Of a stretch of 35,688 nucleotides of DNA, positions 16,612 to 24,014 are shown piece after piece (within the stretch, counting starts at the first letter, position 1; each line of letters begins with the position of its first letter). Under the pieces are notes generated by a model that did not search any database, was not told the origin of the DNA, and saw only the letters and a program-made list of their open reading frames with translations. Source of the DNA: Paracoccaceae bacterium (lineage in GTDB: Bacteria > Pseudomonadota > Alphaproteobacteria > Rhodobacterales > Rhodobacteraceae); contig SKKS01000107.1 of assembly GCA_007123625.1 (NCBI GenBank), positions 1 to 35,688 of the forward strand, in the 5' to 3' direction. Position numbers and translations under genes: made by a program.

Positions 16612-16845
16612 CTCGGCCTTGAAAACCGGCCGCGCTTCGGCGGGCATGGTCGAGATGACCGTGGCGCCGCGAATGAGGTTCAGGGTCACCAGCCCGAGGT
16701 TTGTCAGCCGCAGCAGGGCATTGCGGATGGCAAGACGGCTTGCGCCGGACGTTTCCGACAGCATCCGCGCGGGCAGGCGGTCGCCGGGTGCAGGCGCGTG
16801 GGAGGGAACAGTGGCGCAACCGGACGCCGTAGGTCGCGGTGTCGC
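16612..16845 (-). pseudogene. Frameshifted GntR-family regulator remnant
   Basis: On the minus strand, one frame reads APGDRLPARMLSETSGASRL followed by AIRNALLRL and LGLVTLNLIRGATV, a clear GntR winged-helix sequence. The preceding helix appears in another frame as ATYGVRLRHCSLP, so a frameshift separates the two halves. After about FKAE (16612) the effector-domain sequence is not recognisable in any frame, and the rest of 16389-16611 holds nothing convincing. I read it as a decayed regulator gene, downstream of and convergent with the mtoX operon. Confidence 0.6.
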
Positions 16846-16899
16846 AGTTTTGGGGTGATGCCAGGCCAGCGCAGTGCACCCGAGGAGAAAAAGTCAGCT

Positions 16900-17766
16900 T
16901 CAGATCGGGTTTACGGTGACCTGCACGTCCATTTCGAGCAGGTCTCCGGACCCTCCGTGAAAGCTGCCGGTCACTGGGGCAACCTGTGTGATATGCCGGG
17001 CCGCGGCGACGGGAACAAGGTTGGCCGAGCCCATTGAGCGGTTGGTCGGATCGAACGAAATCCAGCCGGCACCGGGCACAAACACCTCGACCCAGGCGTG
17101 GGTGGAACCCGCCCCCGCCGATCCGACCAGTTCGCGCGACGCGTCGAAAAGATAGCCCGAGACGATGCGGGCGCCAAATCCCAGCGTGCGGACCGCTTCG
17201 GCGAACAGCACGGCGATATCGCGGCACGATCCCCAACCGCGATCGAGCGTTTCCAACGGGCCTTGCGTGCCCTCGACCTCGCGGCTTTGGTAGTTGATCC
17301 GGCCGGACACGCCGTTGCTTACGTCCTGAAGCAGCGACAGGGTGTCGGTCGGTCGCCCCATCACAAAGCCCTCGACCCAGTCGGACAGCCGCCCCGCCGC
17401 GTCGAAGTACTGCGGACGCGCCAACGCGCCAAGGTCGATCCAGTCCTCATCGGTGTAGCGGAAGGGGTACTGCTGCGCCGCTGCCGAGATGTCGAAAACC
17501 GGCCACGCCTGCGCGCTGAGATCGACGGCTAGTCGGCTTTCGACCACAAGGGTGTCGGTCAGGCCGCTGAACGTGGCGGTGGCGATGGAATTGCCCGGGA
17601 CATCATGTGCCCATGTCACCAACGCCTCGGGCTGGACGATCAGCTCGAACGCCAGAAGCCGCAATTCACGTGTTTCGCGCGGGCGCAGCATCATGCGGTG
17701 CGGCCCCGGCGCGACCGCGTTTGCATAGCGGTATGCGGTGCGGTGGGTGATGTTCAGGACCGGCAT
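16900..17766 (-). CDS. Transglutaminase-like cysteine protease family protein
   Basis: A 288-residue protein with the bacterial transglutaminase-like layout: an N-terminal beta domain (residues 1-90, starting MPVLNITHRTAYRYANAV and HRMMLRPRETRELR), then a papain-fold core. The full triad is visible: C181 in RGWGSCRDIA, H223 in STHAWVEVF and D239 in WISFDPTN. Such proteins are probably cytoplasmic proteases or amidases. The frame is open to 18027, but the ATG at 17766 starts the conserved domain, with GGGGA upstream. The zinc-ribbon gene ends 14 bp before it, so they likely share a transcript. Confidence 0.9.
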   Translation of the reverse strand: MPVLNITHRTAYRYANAVAPGPHRMMLRPRETRELRLLAFELIVQPEALVTWAHDVPGNSIATATFSGLTDTLVVESRLAVDLSAQAWPVFDISAAAQQYPFRYTDEDWIDLGALARPQYFDAAGRLSDWVEGFVMGRPTDTLSLLQDVSNGVSGRINYQSREVEGTQGPLETLDRGWGSCRDIAVLFAEAVRTLGFGARIVSGYLFDASRELVGSAGAGSTHAWVEVFVPGAGWISFDPTNRSMGSANLVPVAAARHITQVAPVTGSFHGGSGDLLEMDVQVTVNPI

Positions 17767-17780
17767 GGCCGCTGTCCCCG

Positions 17781-17984
17781 CTATCTTGACGAGCGACGGC
17801 GGCTGCCGCCGTCGCCGGTAGTGATCGCGGATTTCCACGACACTTGTGTCTTGCACCGCTTGCAGATGCGTTCGCCGAAACCTTCGCTCCAGAACGCGGT
17901 CTTGCAGCGCAGGCAATGTCGCTCTGCCGGCAGGTCGCTGTTGGCGCGTTTGGGCGTCAAGGTGCCCGGATAAACTGTGTTCAT
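17781..17984 (-). CDS. Small zinc-ribbon protein
   Basis: A 67-residue protein with two CXXC knuckles, CLRCKTAFWSEGFGERICKR with the second knuckle completed by C-K, ending CKRCKTQ, which should bind one zinc. A basic, serine-rich tail follows. GAGGAG lies eight bases before the ATG. The FWSEGFGERIC spacing is typical of short zinc-ribbon proteins, which may bind RNA or a partner protein. It precedes the transglutaminase-like gene by 14 bp and is probably co-transcribed. Specific function unknown. Confidence 0.8.
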   Translation of the reverse strand: MNTVYPGTLTPKRANSDLPAERHCLRCKTAFWSEGFGERICKRCKTQVSWKSAITTGDGGSRRRSSR

Positions 17985-18287
17985 GGTTTCCGCTCCTCGT
18001 GTTTGGCCAGCTGCGGCATGTCGTCATCGCTGCGCCGGATCAGTTTCGTGCTTGGCCGGTCCATCGGGAAGTTCGGTCCTTCAGGGGGGCAGGCAAGGCG
18101 CCACAAGCGGCGACGGGGTCGTCACGCATGGCGAATGCGTCAGAAATGACGCCACACGAAGGTCGGAGTTTTCCGCTTCCGGCAATACAGTCCGGCTGTT
18201 TGCGGGATCGGGAACCGACGGGTGATCCGGTCAGTCGTATGGACGCCCGGAATGTGCTGCCCTCCCTCATACATGGGGTGCGGGCAG
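17985..18287. other. Intergenic region with a short perfect hairpin
   Basis: About 300 bp between two minus-strand genes. No gene is convincing. A perfect inverted repeat, GCGTCA-GAAA-TGACGC (18137-18152), lies about 135 bp past the end of the second transglutaminase gene (18288) and could be a weak terminator, though no T-run follows on the minus strand. The rest would hold the promoter of the zinc-ribbon gene; I see no clear boxes. Confidence 0.4.
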
Positions 18288-19127
18288 TCAATTGCCACCC
18301 CCGGGGGGCACTTCATCGGACTGCACCTCCTCTTCGGTCCAGACCCGGAAGTCCGTCATCACATGCTCGCCGAAGGTCTGGGTCAGGGGCACATCGGTGG
18401 CATCGCGGCCGCGCGCGACCAGAAATCGCGCGAAACGAGGGCAATTGTTGCGCGGATCGAAGACCCACCACTGCCCCCCCAGATATACTTCCATCCAGGC
18501 GGCGAAATCACCTGCCGGATGGGGCAGCGGATCTCCTATATCGCTCAGATACCCGGTGCAGTAGCGCGCGGGGATGTTCATGCAGCGACACAGCGCGATC
18601 GCCAGATGCGCGAAGTCGCGGCAGACACCATGACGCTCGGACAGGGCCTGCGATGCGGTCCGCGTCGATCGTGCATGATGGTAGCCGAAGGTCACATGCG
18701 CATGGACGAAATCGCAAATGGCCTGAACCCGCGACCATCCGGGTTCATGCTGCCCGAACATGCGCCACGCCTCTTCGGACAGCAGGTCGGTGTCGCAGTA
18801 GCGGCTGCCAAGCAGAAAGATGAGTGTTTCGGGCGGGAGGTCCTCGACAGCGTGTTGCCGCGTGGTTGGGGCCTCAGGGTCGGGCTGTCCGGTATCGCGG
18901 AATACGCCCTGCGCGGACAGAACGAAAGCGCCTTCCGGGGCCACCATCCGGGTGCACCAGTTGCCGAACCCGTCCCGGTAGCTTGCAAACGGAACCCGGG
19001 GGGATGCAACAAGGTCATCGGCCGAAACCAGATCGCCATATCGGCTGTGATGGACGCTGAGCATGGCAATCAGCGGCGTTGGTTGCGGGAGCTGAAATTG
19101 CAGGCGGCACCCCAGACGGATCAGCAT
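18288..19127 (-). CDS. Transglutaminase-like protein lacking the usual catalytic His
   Basis: A 279-residue transglutaminase-like protein. The nucleophile C169 is in RHGVCRDFAH and the Asp is D223 in WVFDPRNN. At the position of the usual H-A-W-x-E motif the sequence is DFAAWMEVYLGG, so the expected histidine is Ala. Relatives I recall have Ser there, so this is probably a subfamily trait. The ATG at 19127 has AGGGG eight bases upstream; an in-frame GTG at 19136 is the alternative. It lies on the same strand as the other transglutaminase-like gene but 300 bp from it, so a shared transcript is uncertain. The 280 bp upstream of it shows nothing clear. Confidence 0.85.
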   Translation of the reverse strand: MLIRLGCRLQFQLPQPTPLIAMLSVHHSRYGDLVSADDLVASPRVPFASYRDGFGNWCTRMVAPEGAFVLSAQGVFRDTGQPDPEAPTTRQHAVEDLPPETLIFLLGSRYCDTDLLSEEAWRMFGQHEPGWSRVQAICDFVHAHVTFGYHHARSTRTASQALSERHGVCRDFAHLAIALCRCMNIPARYCTGYLSDIGDPLPHPAGDFAAWMEVYLGGQWWVFDPRNNCPRFARFLVARGRDATDVPLTQTFGEHVMTDFRVWTEEEVQSDEVPPGGGN

Positions 19128-19407
19128 GGGCGGCACCCCTGCAAAGCATGCCCTCGTGGCTCCGCCCTCAGCGTGTCAGGATGCATTGTTCCACCTCCGA
19201 CAGCTGGAATCCGCGGTTGCACTGCCATCCGGGGCCACGGGCAGGATTACCAGGACAGGCGTTTTAGTCCGCTGAAGGACGCGTTGCCCTGGTCGCGCCG
19301 CAATACTCGGAACCTGTTCGTGCTTTCGGGCCCAGTGCCCTGTCTGTGTCAGAGGCCCTTCCACGCGGCAGCGGACCCTCGATGCTGCGCCCCTCGGGTC
19401 ATTGATA

Positions 19408-20184
19408 TCACTTCTCATCGGCGACCACCTTCATGCCCGGGATCAGCCCGGCCAGTTCCATCGGAAACGGGAAGATGATGGTCGAATTCTTCTCGGCCGC
19501 GATGATGTTGAGCGAGCTGAGATAGCGCAACTGCATCGCCCCAGGGTCGCGCGACATGATCTGCGCGGCTTCCAGCAGCTTTTCGGCCGCCTGCGCCTCG
19601 CCCTGAGCGTTGATGACCTTGGCGCGGCGTTCGCGCTCGGCCTCGGCCTGCTGGGCGATGGCGCGGATCATGCTCTCGTTCACGTCCACATGCTTGATCT
19701 CGACATTGGAGACCTTGATGCCCCAGGTGTCGGTCTGCGCGTCCAGCAATTCCTGAATGTCGCGGTTGAGCGTGTCGCGCTCGGAGAGCATCTCGTCCAA
19801 CTCGTGCTTGCCCAGGACCGAACGCAGCGTGGTCTGGGCCAGTTCGCTGGTCGCCTGCATGAAATCCTCCACCTGAATGGTGGAGCGTTCGGCATCCAAC
19901 ACGCGGAAGTAGATCACCGCATTGACCCGGACTGACACGTTGTCGCGGCTGATCACGTCCTGGCTGGGCACATCGAGCACCTTGACCCGCATGTCCACCC
20001 GGACAACCTGCTGGATGCCGGGGATCACGATGATCAGGCCGGGACCTTTGACACCTGTGAAGCGGCCAAGCGTGAAGATCACCGCGCGCTCATACTCGCG
20101 CAATATCTTGATGGCCGATGCCAGAAGCACCAGCACGAAAACGCCCAGTACGCCGTAGAAGCCGAAATCGAAAAGAAAATCCAT
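19408..20184 (-). CDS. Slipin (stomatin/SPFH family)
   Basis: A 258-residue slipin. One N-terminal membrane helix (about residues 7-25) is followed by the SPFH domain: REYERAVIFTLGRFTGVKGP, GLIIVIPGIQQVVRVDMRV, then ISRDNVSVRVNAVIYFRV. A helical region rich in Ala, Glu and Arg (AIAQQAEAERERRAKVINAQ) mediates oligomerisation, and a hydrophobic tail ends the protein. Slipins form membrane microdomain scaffolds and are typically encoded beside an NfeD protease, which is the case here: the NfeD stop is 18 bp upstream. In archaea the partner protease cleaves the slipin tail. A membrane-quality or stress role is inferred. Confidence 0.94.
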   Translation of the reverse strand: MDFLFDFGFYGVLGVFVLVLLASAIKILREYERAVIFTLGRFTGVKGPGLIIVIPGIQQVVRVDMRVKVLDVPSQDVISRDNVSVRVNAVIYFRVLDAERSTIQVEDFMQATSELAQTTLRSVLGKHELDEMLSERDTLNRDIQELLDAQTDTWGIKVSNVEIKHVDVNESMIRAIAQQAEAERERRAKVINAQGEAQAAEKLLEAAQIMSRDPGAMQLRYLSSLNIIAAEKNSTIIFPFPMELAGLIPGMKVVADEK

Positions 20185-20202
20185 GTGTTCCTCCTGCTCT
20201 GG

Positions 20203-21717
20203 TCAGGGCCTGTTTGAGGTGGCGGCCACGTCGCGTTCGACATGCAGCACAAGCCCCTTGATCGTGATGATGCGCACGGCCTCGCCCTTGCCAAGGTGGT
20301 CAGGGCCGCATGCCTGCCAGCGCTCGCCCTCGGCCCAGACATGGCCCTTGCCCTGCTCCCATTGCAGGACCGCGGCGGTGCTGCCGATCAAGCCCTCGGC
20401 GCCGCTGACAACCTTTGACTTGAAGGATCTGGTCGCAAGGCGCGCGATGATCAGGGTCGAAATCAGCCCGGCCACCGCCACGCCCGCGATCATCGGCGCC
20501 GACACTGCGAAGCCGGGCGCGTCCGTGTCGATCAGGATCACCGCCCCAAGCACCAGCGCCGCTGTTCCCCCGATACCAAGAACGCCGAACGAGGGCGCGA
20601 AGGCTTCGGCGACGATCAGCGCCAGCCCCAGCAGGATCAGCCCGATCCCCGCAAAGTTAACGGGCAGAAGCGCCAGTGCATACAGCCCCAGCAGCAGACT
20701 GATGCCCCCGACCGTGCCTGCAACGAGAAAACCGGGGTTCAGGAATTCCAGGATGATGCCATAGACCCCGACCAGCATCAGGATCAGCGCCACATTCGGG
20801 TTGGTGATCACGCTCAGGATGGCGGTGCGCCAGTCCGGGGTGACCTCCTCGTGCGACAGCCCTGCCGTGGCCAGCGTCAGATCGCCGCTTGCCATCGTGA
20901 CGGTGCGGCCATCGGCCTGCTCCAGAAGTGTTGCCAGATCGGCGGCAAGGAAGTCGATCACCCCTTCGGCCGCCGCAGCTGACGCGCTGAGGCTTGCGCC
21001 GTCGCGCACCGCGGCTTCGGCCCAGTCGGCATTGCGCCCGCGCAACTCGGCCAGCCCGCGGATATAGGCGATCGCGTCATTGATCACCTTTGCCTCCATG
21101 GCCGTGCGGGCGGGCCCGGGCGCTTCGGCGGGCGCTTCGGCGGGTGGGTCCGCGCGGTCCGCGTCGTCGTTGTTGGCCTGCGCCGGGCCCGAAGGCCAGG
21201 GCGAGCGCTGTGTGTCGTCACCCGACCCCGATCCCGTCAGCGAAACCGGGGTTGCGGCGCCCAGATTGGTCGCCGGGGCCATGGCGGCGATGTGGCTGGC
21301 ATACAGCATGTAGGTGCCCGCGCTGGCCGCGCGCGCGCCCTGCGGCGCGACCCATGTCGCCACCGGCACGGGCGAGGCCAGGATCGCCTGAATGATCTCG
21401 CGCATCGAGCTGTCCAACCCGCCGGGCGTGTCGAGCTTGAGTACCACCAGCGGGCTGCCGCGCGCGGCGGCGGTATCAAGGTTGCGGCGGACATAATCCG
21501 ACATGGCGGGCGATACGGCGCCTTGCGCGGTCAGCACGACCACCGGCGCGGGGGCGGCGGTATCTTGCGCGGCAAGTCCAAAAGCACCGGCCAGCAGGAG
21601 CAGACCAAGCACCAGTCGGCGCAGCAACCGCAGGGCTGGATAACGGCCCCGGGCTTGCAGCCGCTGATGGCGGCTGGCTCCTGCGCTTTGCGCCTGTGCT
21701 GCGTTCATCGCCATCAT
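20203..21717 (-). CDS. nfeD: NfeD-family membrane-bound ClpP-class serine protease
   Basis: A 504-residue long-form NfeD protein. After a signal or anchor helix (about 31-50) comes a ClpP-like domain: VVLKLDTPGG, the nucleophile S132 in ARAASAGTYM, and the general base K210 in MEAKVINDAIAYIRGLAELR. Between them sits an insertion (about 161-203) rich in Gly, Ser, Asp, Pro and Ala, which stretches the Ser-Lys spacing to 78 from the 41 I recall in the archaeal PH1510 protease. Four to five helices and a C-terminal OB-fold (GLIGSTAAVLQ to the end) follow. The ATG at 21717 starts two bases after the previous stop; ATGs at 21714 and 21708 are alternatives. The protease probably acts on the co-encoded slipin. 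Confidence 0.92.
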   Translation of the reverse strand: MMAMNAAQAQSAGASRHQRLQARGRYPALRLLRRLVLGLLLLAGAFGLAAQDTAAPAPVVVLTAQGAVSPAMSDYVRRNLDTAAARGSPLVVLKLDTPGGLDSSMREIIQAILASPVPVATWVAPQGARAASAGTYMLYASHIAAMAPATNLGAATPVSLTGSGSGDDTQRSPWPSGPAQANNDDADRADPPAEAPAEAPGPARTAMEAKVINDAIAYIRGLAELRGRNADWAEAAVRDGASLSASAAAAEGVIDFLAADLATLLEQADGRTVTMASGDLTLATAGLSHEEVTPDWRTAILSVITNPNVALILMLVGVYGIILEFLNPGFLVAGTVGGISLLLGLYALALLPVNFAGIGLILLGLALIVAEAFAPSFGVLGIGGTAALVLGAVILIDTDAPGFAVSAPMIAGVAVAGLISTLIIARLATRSFKSKVVSGAEGLIGSTAAVLQWEQGKGHVWAEGERWQACGPDHLGKGEAVRIITIKGLVLHVERDVAATSNRP

Positions 21718-21719
21718 GT

Positions 21720-22256
21720 TTACTGCACCTGCGGTGCTTTGGCCAGAAAATCGCCGGTGCCGCGCGCGGGCCCTCCGTCGTTTGCCCAACGCTGCAAGGC
21801 TGTGCCGTCCTGCGCGTTCGGTTGCGCAGGTACCGCGCCGGGATTGCGCGTGTCACGGTCGGCCGCAGGGGCCTTTTGGCTACTGCGTGCATAGAGGTGC
21901 CGTATCTCCGAATCCGAAACCCGGTCTGCTGTCATCACCAGCCTTGCCATGGGATCGGCGAGCATCTCCTCGATGAAGAAATCCACCAGATCGCGACCTG
22001 TCAGCTTGTCGCGGGCCAGGGCATGATCCAGCACGGACAGCGGCACGGTCAGGGTACGCTCAAGGCCCGGATCAGAGTGACGCGGATGCAGCCGCACCAG
22101 CACCGAGGCTTTCCACGCCTCGGGGTCAAGATGAACGGGTGGCGCTTCGATTTCGGTCTCGACGTCGTATTCACCGGCTGGAAACAAGGCGTCCAGACCG
22201 AGAAATCCGAACGGTTCGCCGAATACCGCCGTCGTCTTGCTGGTCGGGCCCTTCAT
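21720..22256 (-). CDS. Unknown protein with 'FPAGEYDVETE' domain, NfeD operon
   Basis: A 178-residue soluble protein of unknown function. Its N-terminal third contains FGEPFGFLGLDALFPAGEYD followed by VETEIEAPPVHLD, a beta-rich module also found in the protein at 22989-23306 (FSLPGSDVVFPPGDYDLVVE). The middle is helical (DLVDFFIEEMLADPMARLVM) and the tail is Pro, Ala and Asp rich and looks disordered. AAAGGA five bases before the ATG supports the start at 22256 over 22313. It ends two bases before nfeD, so the two are coupled. I cannot assign a role. Confidence 0.8.
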   Translation of the reverse strand: MKGPTSKTTAVFGEPFGFLGLDALFPAGEYDVETEIEAPPVHLDPEAWKASVLVRLHPRHSDPGLERTLTVPLSVLDHALARDKLTGRDLVDFFIEEMLADPMARLVMTADRVSDSEIRHLYARSSQKAPAADRDTRNPGAVPAQPNAQDGTALQRWANDGGPARGTGDFLAKAPQVQ

Positions 22257-22309
22257 CGCGTTCCTTTCGTCAGTGATTGTCGGCGCGAAGTCGACGAATC
22301 CAACCATAA

Positions 22310-22609
22310 TCAACGCCTGTCACGCCCTGCAGTATTTGTCGCAGCAATTGCGTGTTCCCGCTTGATATAGTCACCGCGCCAGATTCCGTCGATGGTAACG
22401 ACCCAGATCCCGTTGCGTTCATGGATCTGCCCGTTCCCGTCGTGCCCGACTTCTTCGGACCGATCGATGTTACTCCCCGTCTGCAAGTGCGCGAAACCTT
22501 TGCATGTTTCGGGAGCTTCGGCGCTGTCGTCCTGCGACTTGCCGATGTCCCCTGCGACCACGGTGCGCGCGGGCAGCGTGGCCTTGTTGTCGTTCGGCAC
22601 TTTTGGCAT
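22310..22609 (-). CDS. Small hypothetical protein, possibly DUF2188-like
   Basis: A 99-residue hydrophilic protein with an excellent ribosome site (GGGAGG, five bases before the ATG). The first 60 residues are charged and probably disordered. The C-terminus, with IHERNGIWVVTIDGIWRG and then REHAIAAT, resembles by eye the short beta-beta-alpha unit of DUF2188-type proteins, in which a trp-rich strand pair precedes a small helix. That match is tentative. It lies within the run of minus-strand genes leading to nfeD and slipin, 23 bp after the previous gene and 53 bp before the next. Confidence 0.7.
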   Translation of the reverse strand: MPKVPNDNKATLPARTVVAGDIGKSQDDSAEAPETCKGFAHLQTGSNIDRSEEVGHDGNGQIHERNGIWVVTIDGIWRGDYIKREHAIAATNTAGRDRR

Positions 22610-22632
22610 GCAGTCCTCCCTTTGTTTCCGGA

Positions 22633-22992
22633 TCAGCTTACGGACAGGTCAAGCGCCGTCAGGCATGCCACCGCGCGCGCGCGTTCGGGCTGCGCGCTGC
22701 CAGGCACCGTCGCCCAGCCCGTGGCCATCGCGGCGTCGCGCTTGCCGGTGCCGGTGCCGGTGGCTTGCTGAATTGTCGACAGGTGCGCCATCCGCGCAGG
22801 GTCGGTGTGCGCGCGGTGAACGCAAACCGGCACCATCGTGGCCATCACCCGTTTCCCGGCCACTTTCTGCGCCAAGGTGCCACCCTGGCTCCCCGTCATC
22901 CAGCCAAGCGTGCTGAAGCTGAAGATCGCGCCTGCCACCCCACCCGCAGCCGCACCAGCAAGGCCGGGCATCGGCCATTCGGGGATACTCAT
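22633..22992 (-). CDS. Small membrane-associated protein, conserved hypothetical
   Basis: A 119-residue protein. One hydrophobic segment (about residues 8-27, Gly and Ala rich) ends in FSTLGWMTGSQGGTLAQKVA, followed by a hydrophobic helix with VPVCVH, then DPARMAHLSTIQQAT and a late MATGWATVPGS and VACLTAL. This order of motifs belongs to a family of uncharacterised proteobacterial proteins that I recognise only as hypothetical. Its ATG overlaps the upstream stop codon (ATGA) and AAGGA is six bases upstream. It is the second gene of the probable nfeD-slipin operon. Confidence 0.8.
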   Translation of the reverse strand: MSIPEWPMPGLAGAAAGGVAGAIFSFSTLGWMTGSQGGTLAQKVAGKRVMATMVPVCVHRAHTDPARMAHLSTIQQATGTGTGKRDAAMATGWATVPGSAQPERARAVACLTALDLSVS

Positions 22993-23306
22993 CGTGTGTC
23001 CTTTCGCGGAACGGTGTCCGCGTCGGCATGAGCGGCGGGAATTGCGACCAGATCGGGCCTGGTGCTGCGGGCCTGCTCAAGATCAGCATCCGTAACGGGA
23101 CGCATTTCCGTTCGACCGGGAAAGCGCGGGTTTGTCGCGACTTCCAAGAATGCGCTTGTGCGGCGATAGGCGTCGAATGTCAGCCCTTGCAGGCGCTCTT
23201 CCTCGACAACAAGGTCATAGTCGCCCGGTGGGAAAACCACATCCGATCCGGGCAGCGAAAACGCTCGCGGAAAGGTTACCTTGGACCATGTCGTCCGGCT
23301 TTCCAT
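22989..23306 (-). CDS. Unknown protein with 'FPPGDYDLVVE' domain, first gene of the operon
   Basis: A 105-residue protein made almost entirely of one beta-rich module: TFPRAFSLPGSDVVFPPGDY then DLVVEEERLQGLTFDAYRRT, followed by a strand and a charged tail. The same motif appears in the 178-residue protein at 21720-22256 of this operon. An ATG at 23306 with AAGGA eight bases upstream was preferred to the more distant start at 23402. Its stop overlaps the start of the next gene. It carries a 23-bp motif about 109 bp upstream that is shared with the gene at 23491-23682. Function unknown. Confidence 0.8.
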   Translation of the reverse strand: MESRTTWSKVTFPRAFSLPGSDVVFPPGDYDLVVEEERLQGLTFDAYRRTSAFLEVATNPRFPGRTEMRPVTDADLEQARSTRPDLVAIPAAHADADTVPRKDTR

Positions 23307-23414
23307 AACCAGGTTCCTTGAATTGCCTGCGCCTGGCGCCGGAAATGACATTGGCGCGCGGACGGCGGGCGTGACGCTGCGGGTTGTGACTTGATCCTGC
23401 ACCGCCCGCGCGGA

Positions 23415-23437
23415 CAGGAGACTGATCCAGGTTAGGG
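23415..23437 (-). promoter_or_regulatory. Shared 23-bp upstream motif, copy A
   Basis: On the minus strand this reads CCCTAACC-TG-GATCAGT-C-TCCTG. It matches the site at 23802-23824 at 19 of 23 positions and lies 109 bp upstream of the first gene of the nfeD-slipin operon. It could be an operator or an alternative sigma factor promoter. Confidence 0.45.
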
Positions 23438-23490
23438 CAGCGCGCGGATCGTCAACGTTCTACGCCCCGCGCGGTGGGGCGCCGGGCGCT

Positions 23491-23682
23491 TCAGCCACCA
23501 ACACGGATTCCGCTCAGGTCACCCAAAATGCCAAAGGCGCTCAGCAGCCACAGGATGACGGCGATCACGATGACCACGTTCAGGATGGATTTTATCTTCC
23601 GGTCCATCGGGATGTAGGTGTTCACCAGCCACAGCAGCACGCCGACGACGATCAGCGTGACGATCAGATTGATCAGGGGCAT
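23491..23682 (-). CDS. Thivi_2564-type small membrane protein
   Basis: A 63-residue inner-membrane peptide: MPLINLIVTLIVVGVLLWLV forms helix 1, a short charged turn IPMDRKIKS follows, then helix 2 ends in an Ile-Gly-rich SGIRVGG tail. I recognise it as the small family often labelled Thivi_2564 membrane protein, function unknown, common in proteobacteria. AAGGA eight bases upstream supports the ATG at 23682, rather than the far longer frame reaching 24012. It has its own upstream region carrying the second copy of the 23-bp motif, and stands just beyond the start of the nfeD-slipin operon. Confidence 0.8.
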   Translation of the reverse strand: MPLINLIVTLIVVGVLLWLVNTYIPMDRKIKSILNVVIVIAVILWLLSAFGILGDLSGIRVGG

Positions 23683-24014
23683 GTCAGTTTTCCTTGTTTC
23701 TGCGACCGGTTCGGACTTGCACCAATGTGCTGCGGCGCTGGATGGTCGACACGCGCGTCCGGCGAATGGATTGATGGCGAAACATACGGTACCGAAGCCA
23801 CCAGGACACTGATCGGGGTTAGTGAGCGCCGGAGTTTTCCGGTAGGTACAAGGCCTCCAGTTCCGCCCGGCCTGATACTGATCTGCATCATGGTCGCGCC
23901 AGAAGAAGCAGTGTATAGACGGCATCAACGGTGGTGGATCGGTCGTTCCCCTGCCGCAAGCACGGCAAAAGGATCGCCGGACTTGCCCCGAGCACACCGA
24001 AAAGGACAGCACCG
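23683..24014. other. Divergent intergenic region
   Basis: About 330 bp between the small membrane protein (minus) and the gene at 24015 (plus). It contains the second copy of the 23-bp motif (23802-23824) and, just after it, a perfect hairpin CCGGA-GTTT-TCCGG (23829-23842). The core CGGAGTTTTCCG also occurs near 18169, upstream of the zinc-ribbon gene. No gene is convincing inside. Confidence 0.5.
23802..23824 (-). promoter_or_regulatory. Shared 23-bp upstream motif, copy B
   Basis: On the minus strand this reads CACTAACC-CC-GATCAGT-G-TCCTG and matches copy A at 19 of 23 positions, with the variable bases in the same places. It is 120 bp upstream of the 63-residue membrane protein gene, almost the same distance as copy A from its own gene. 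Confidence 0.45.
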
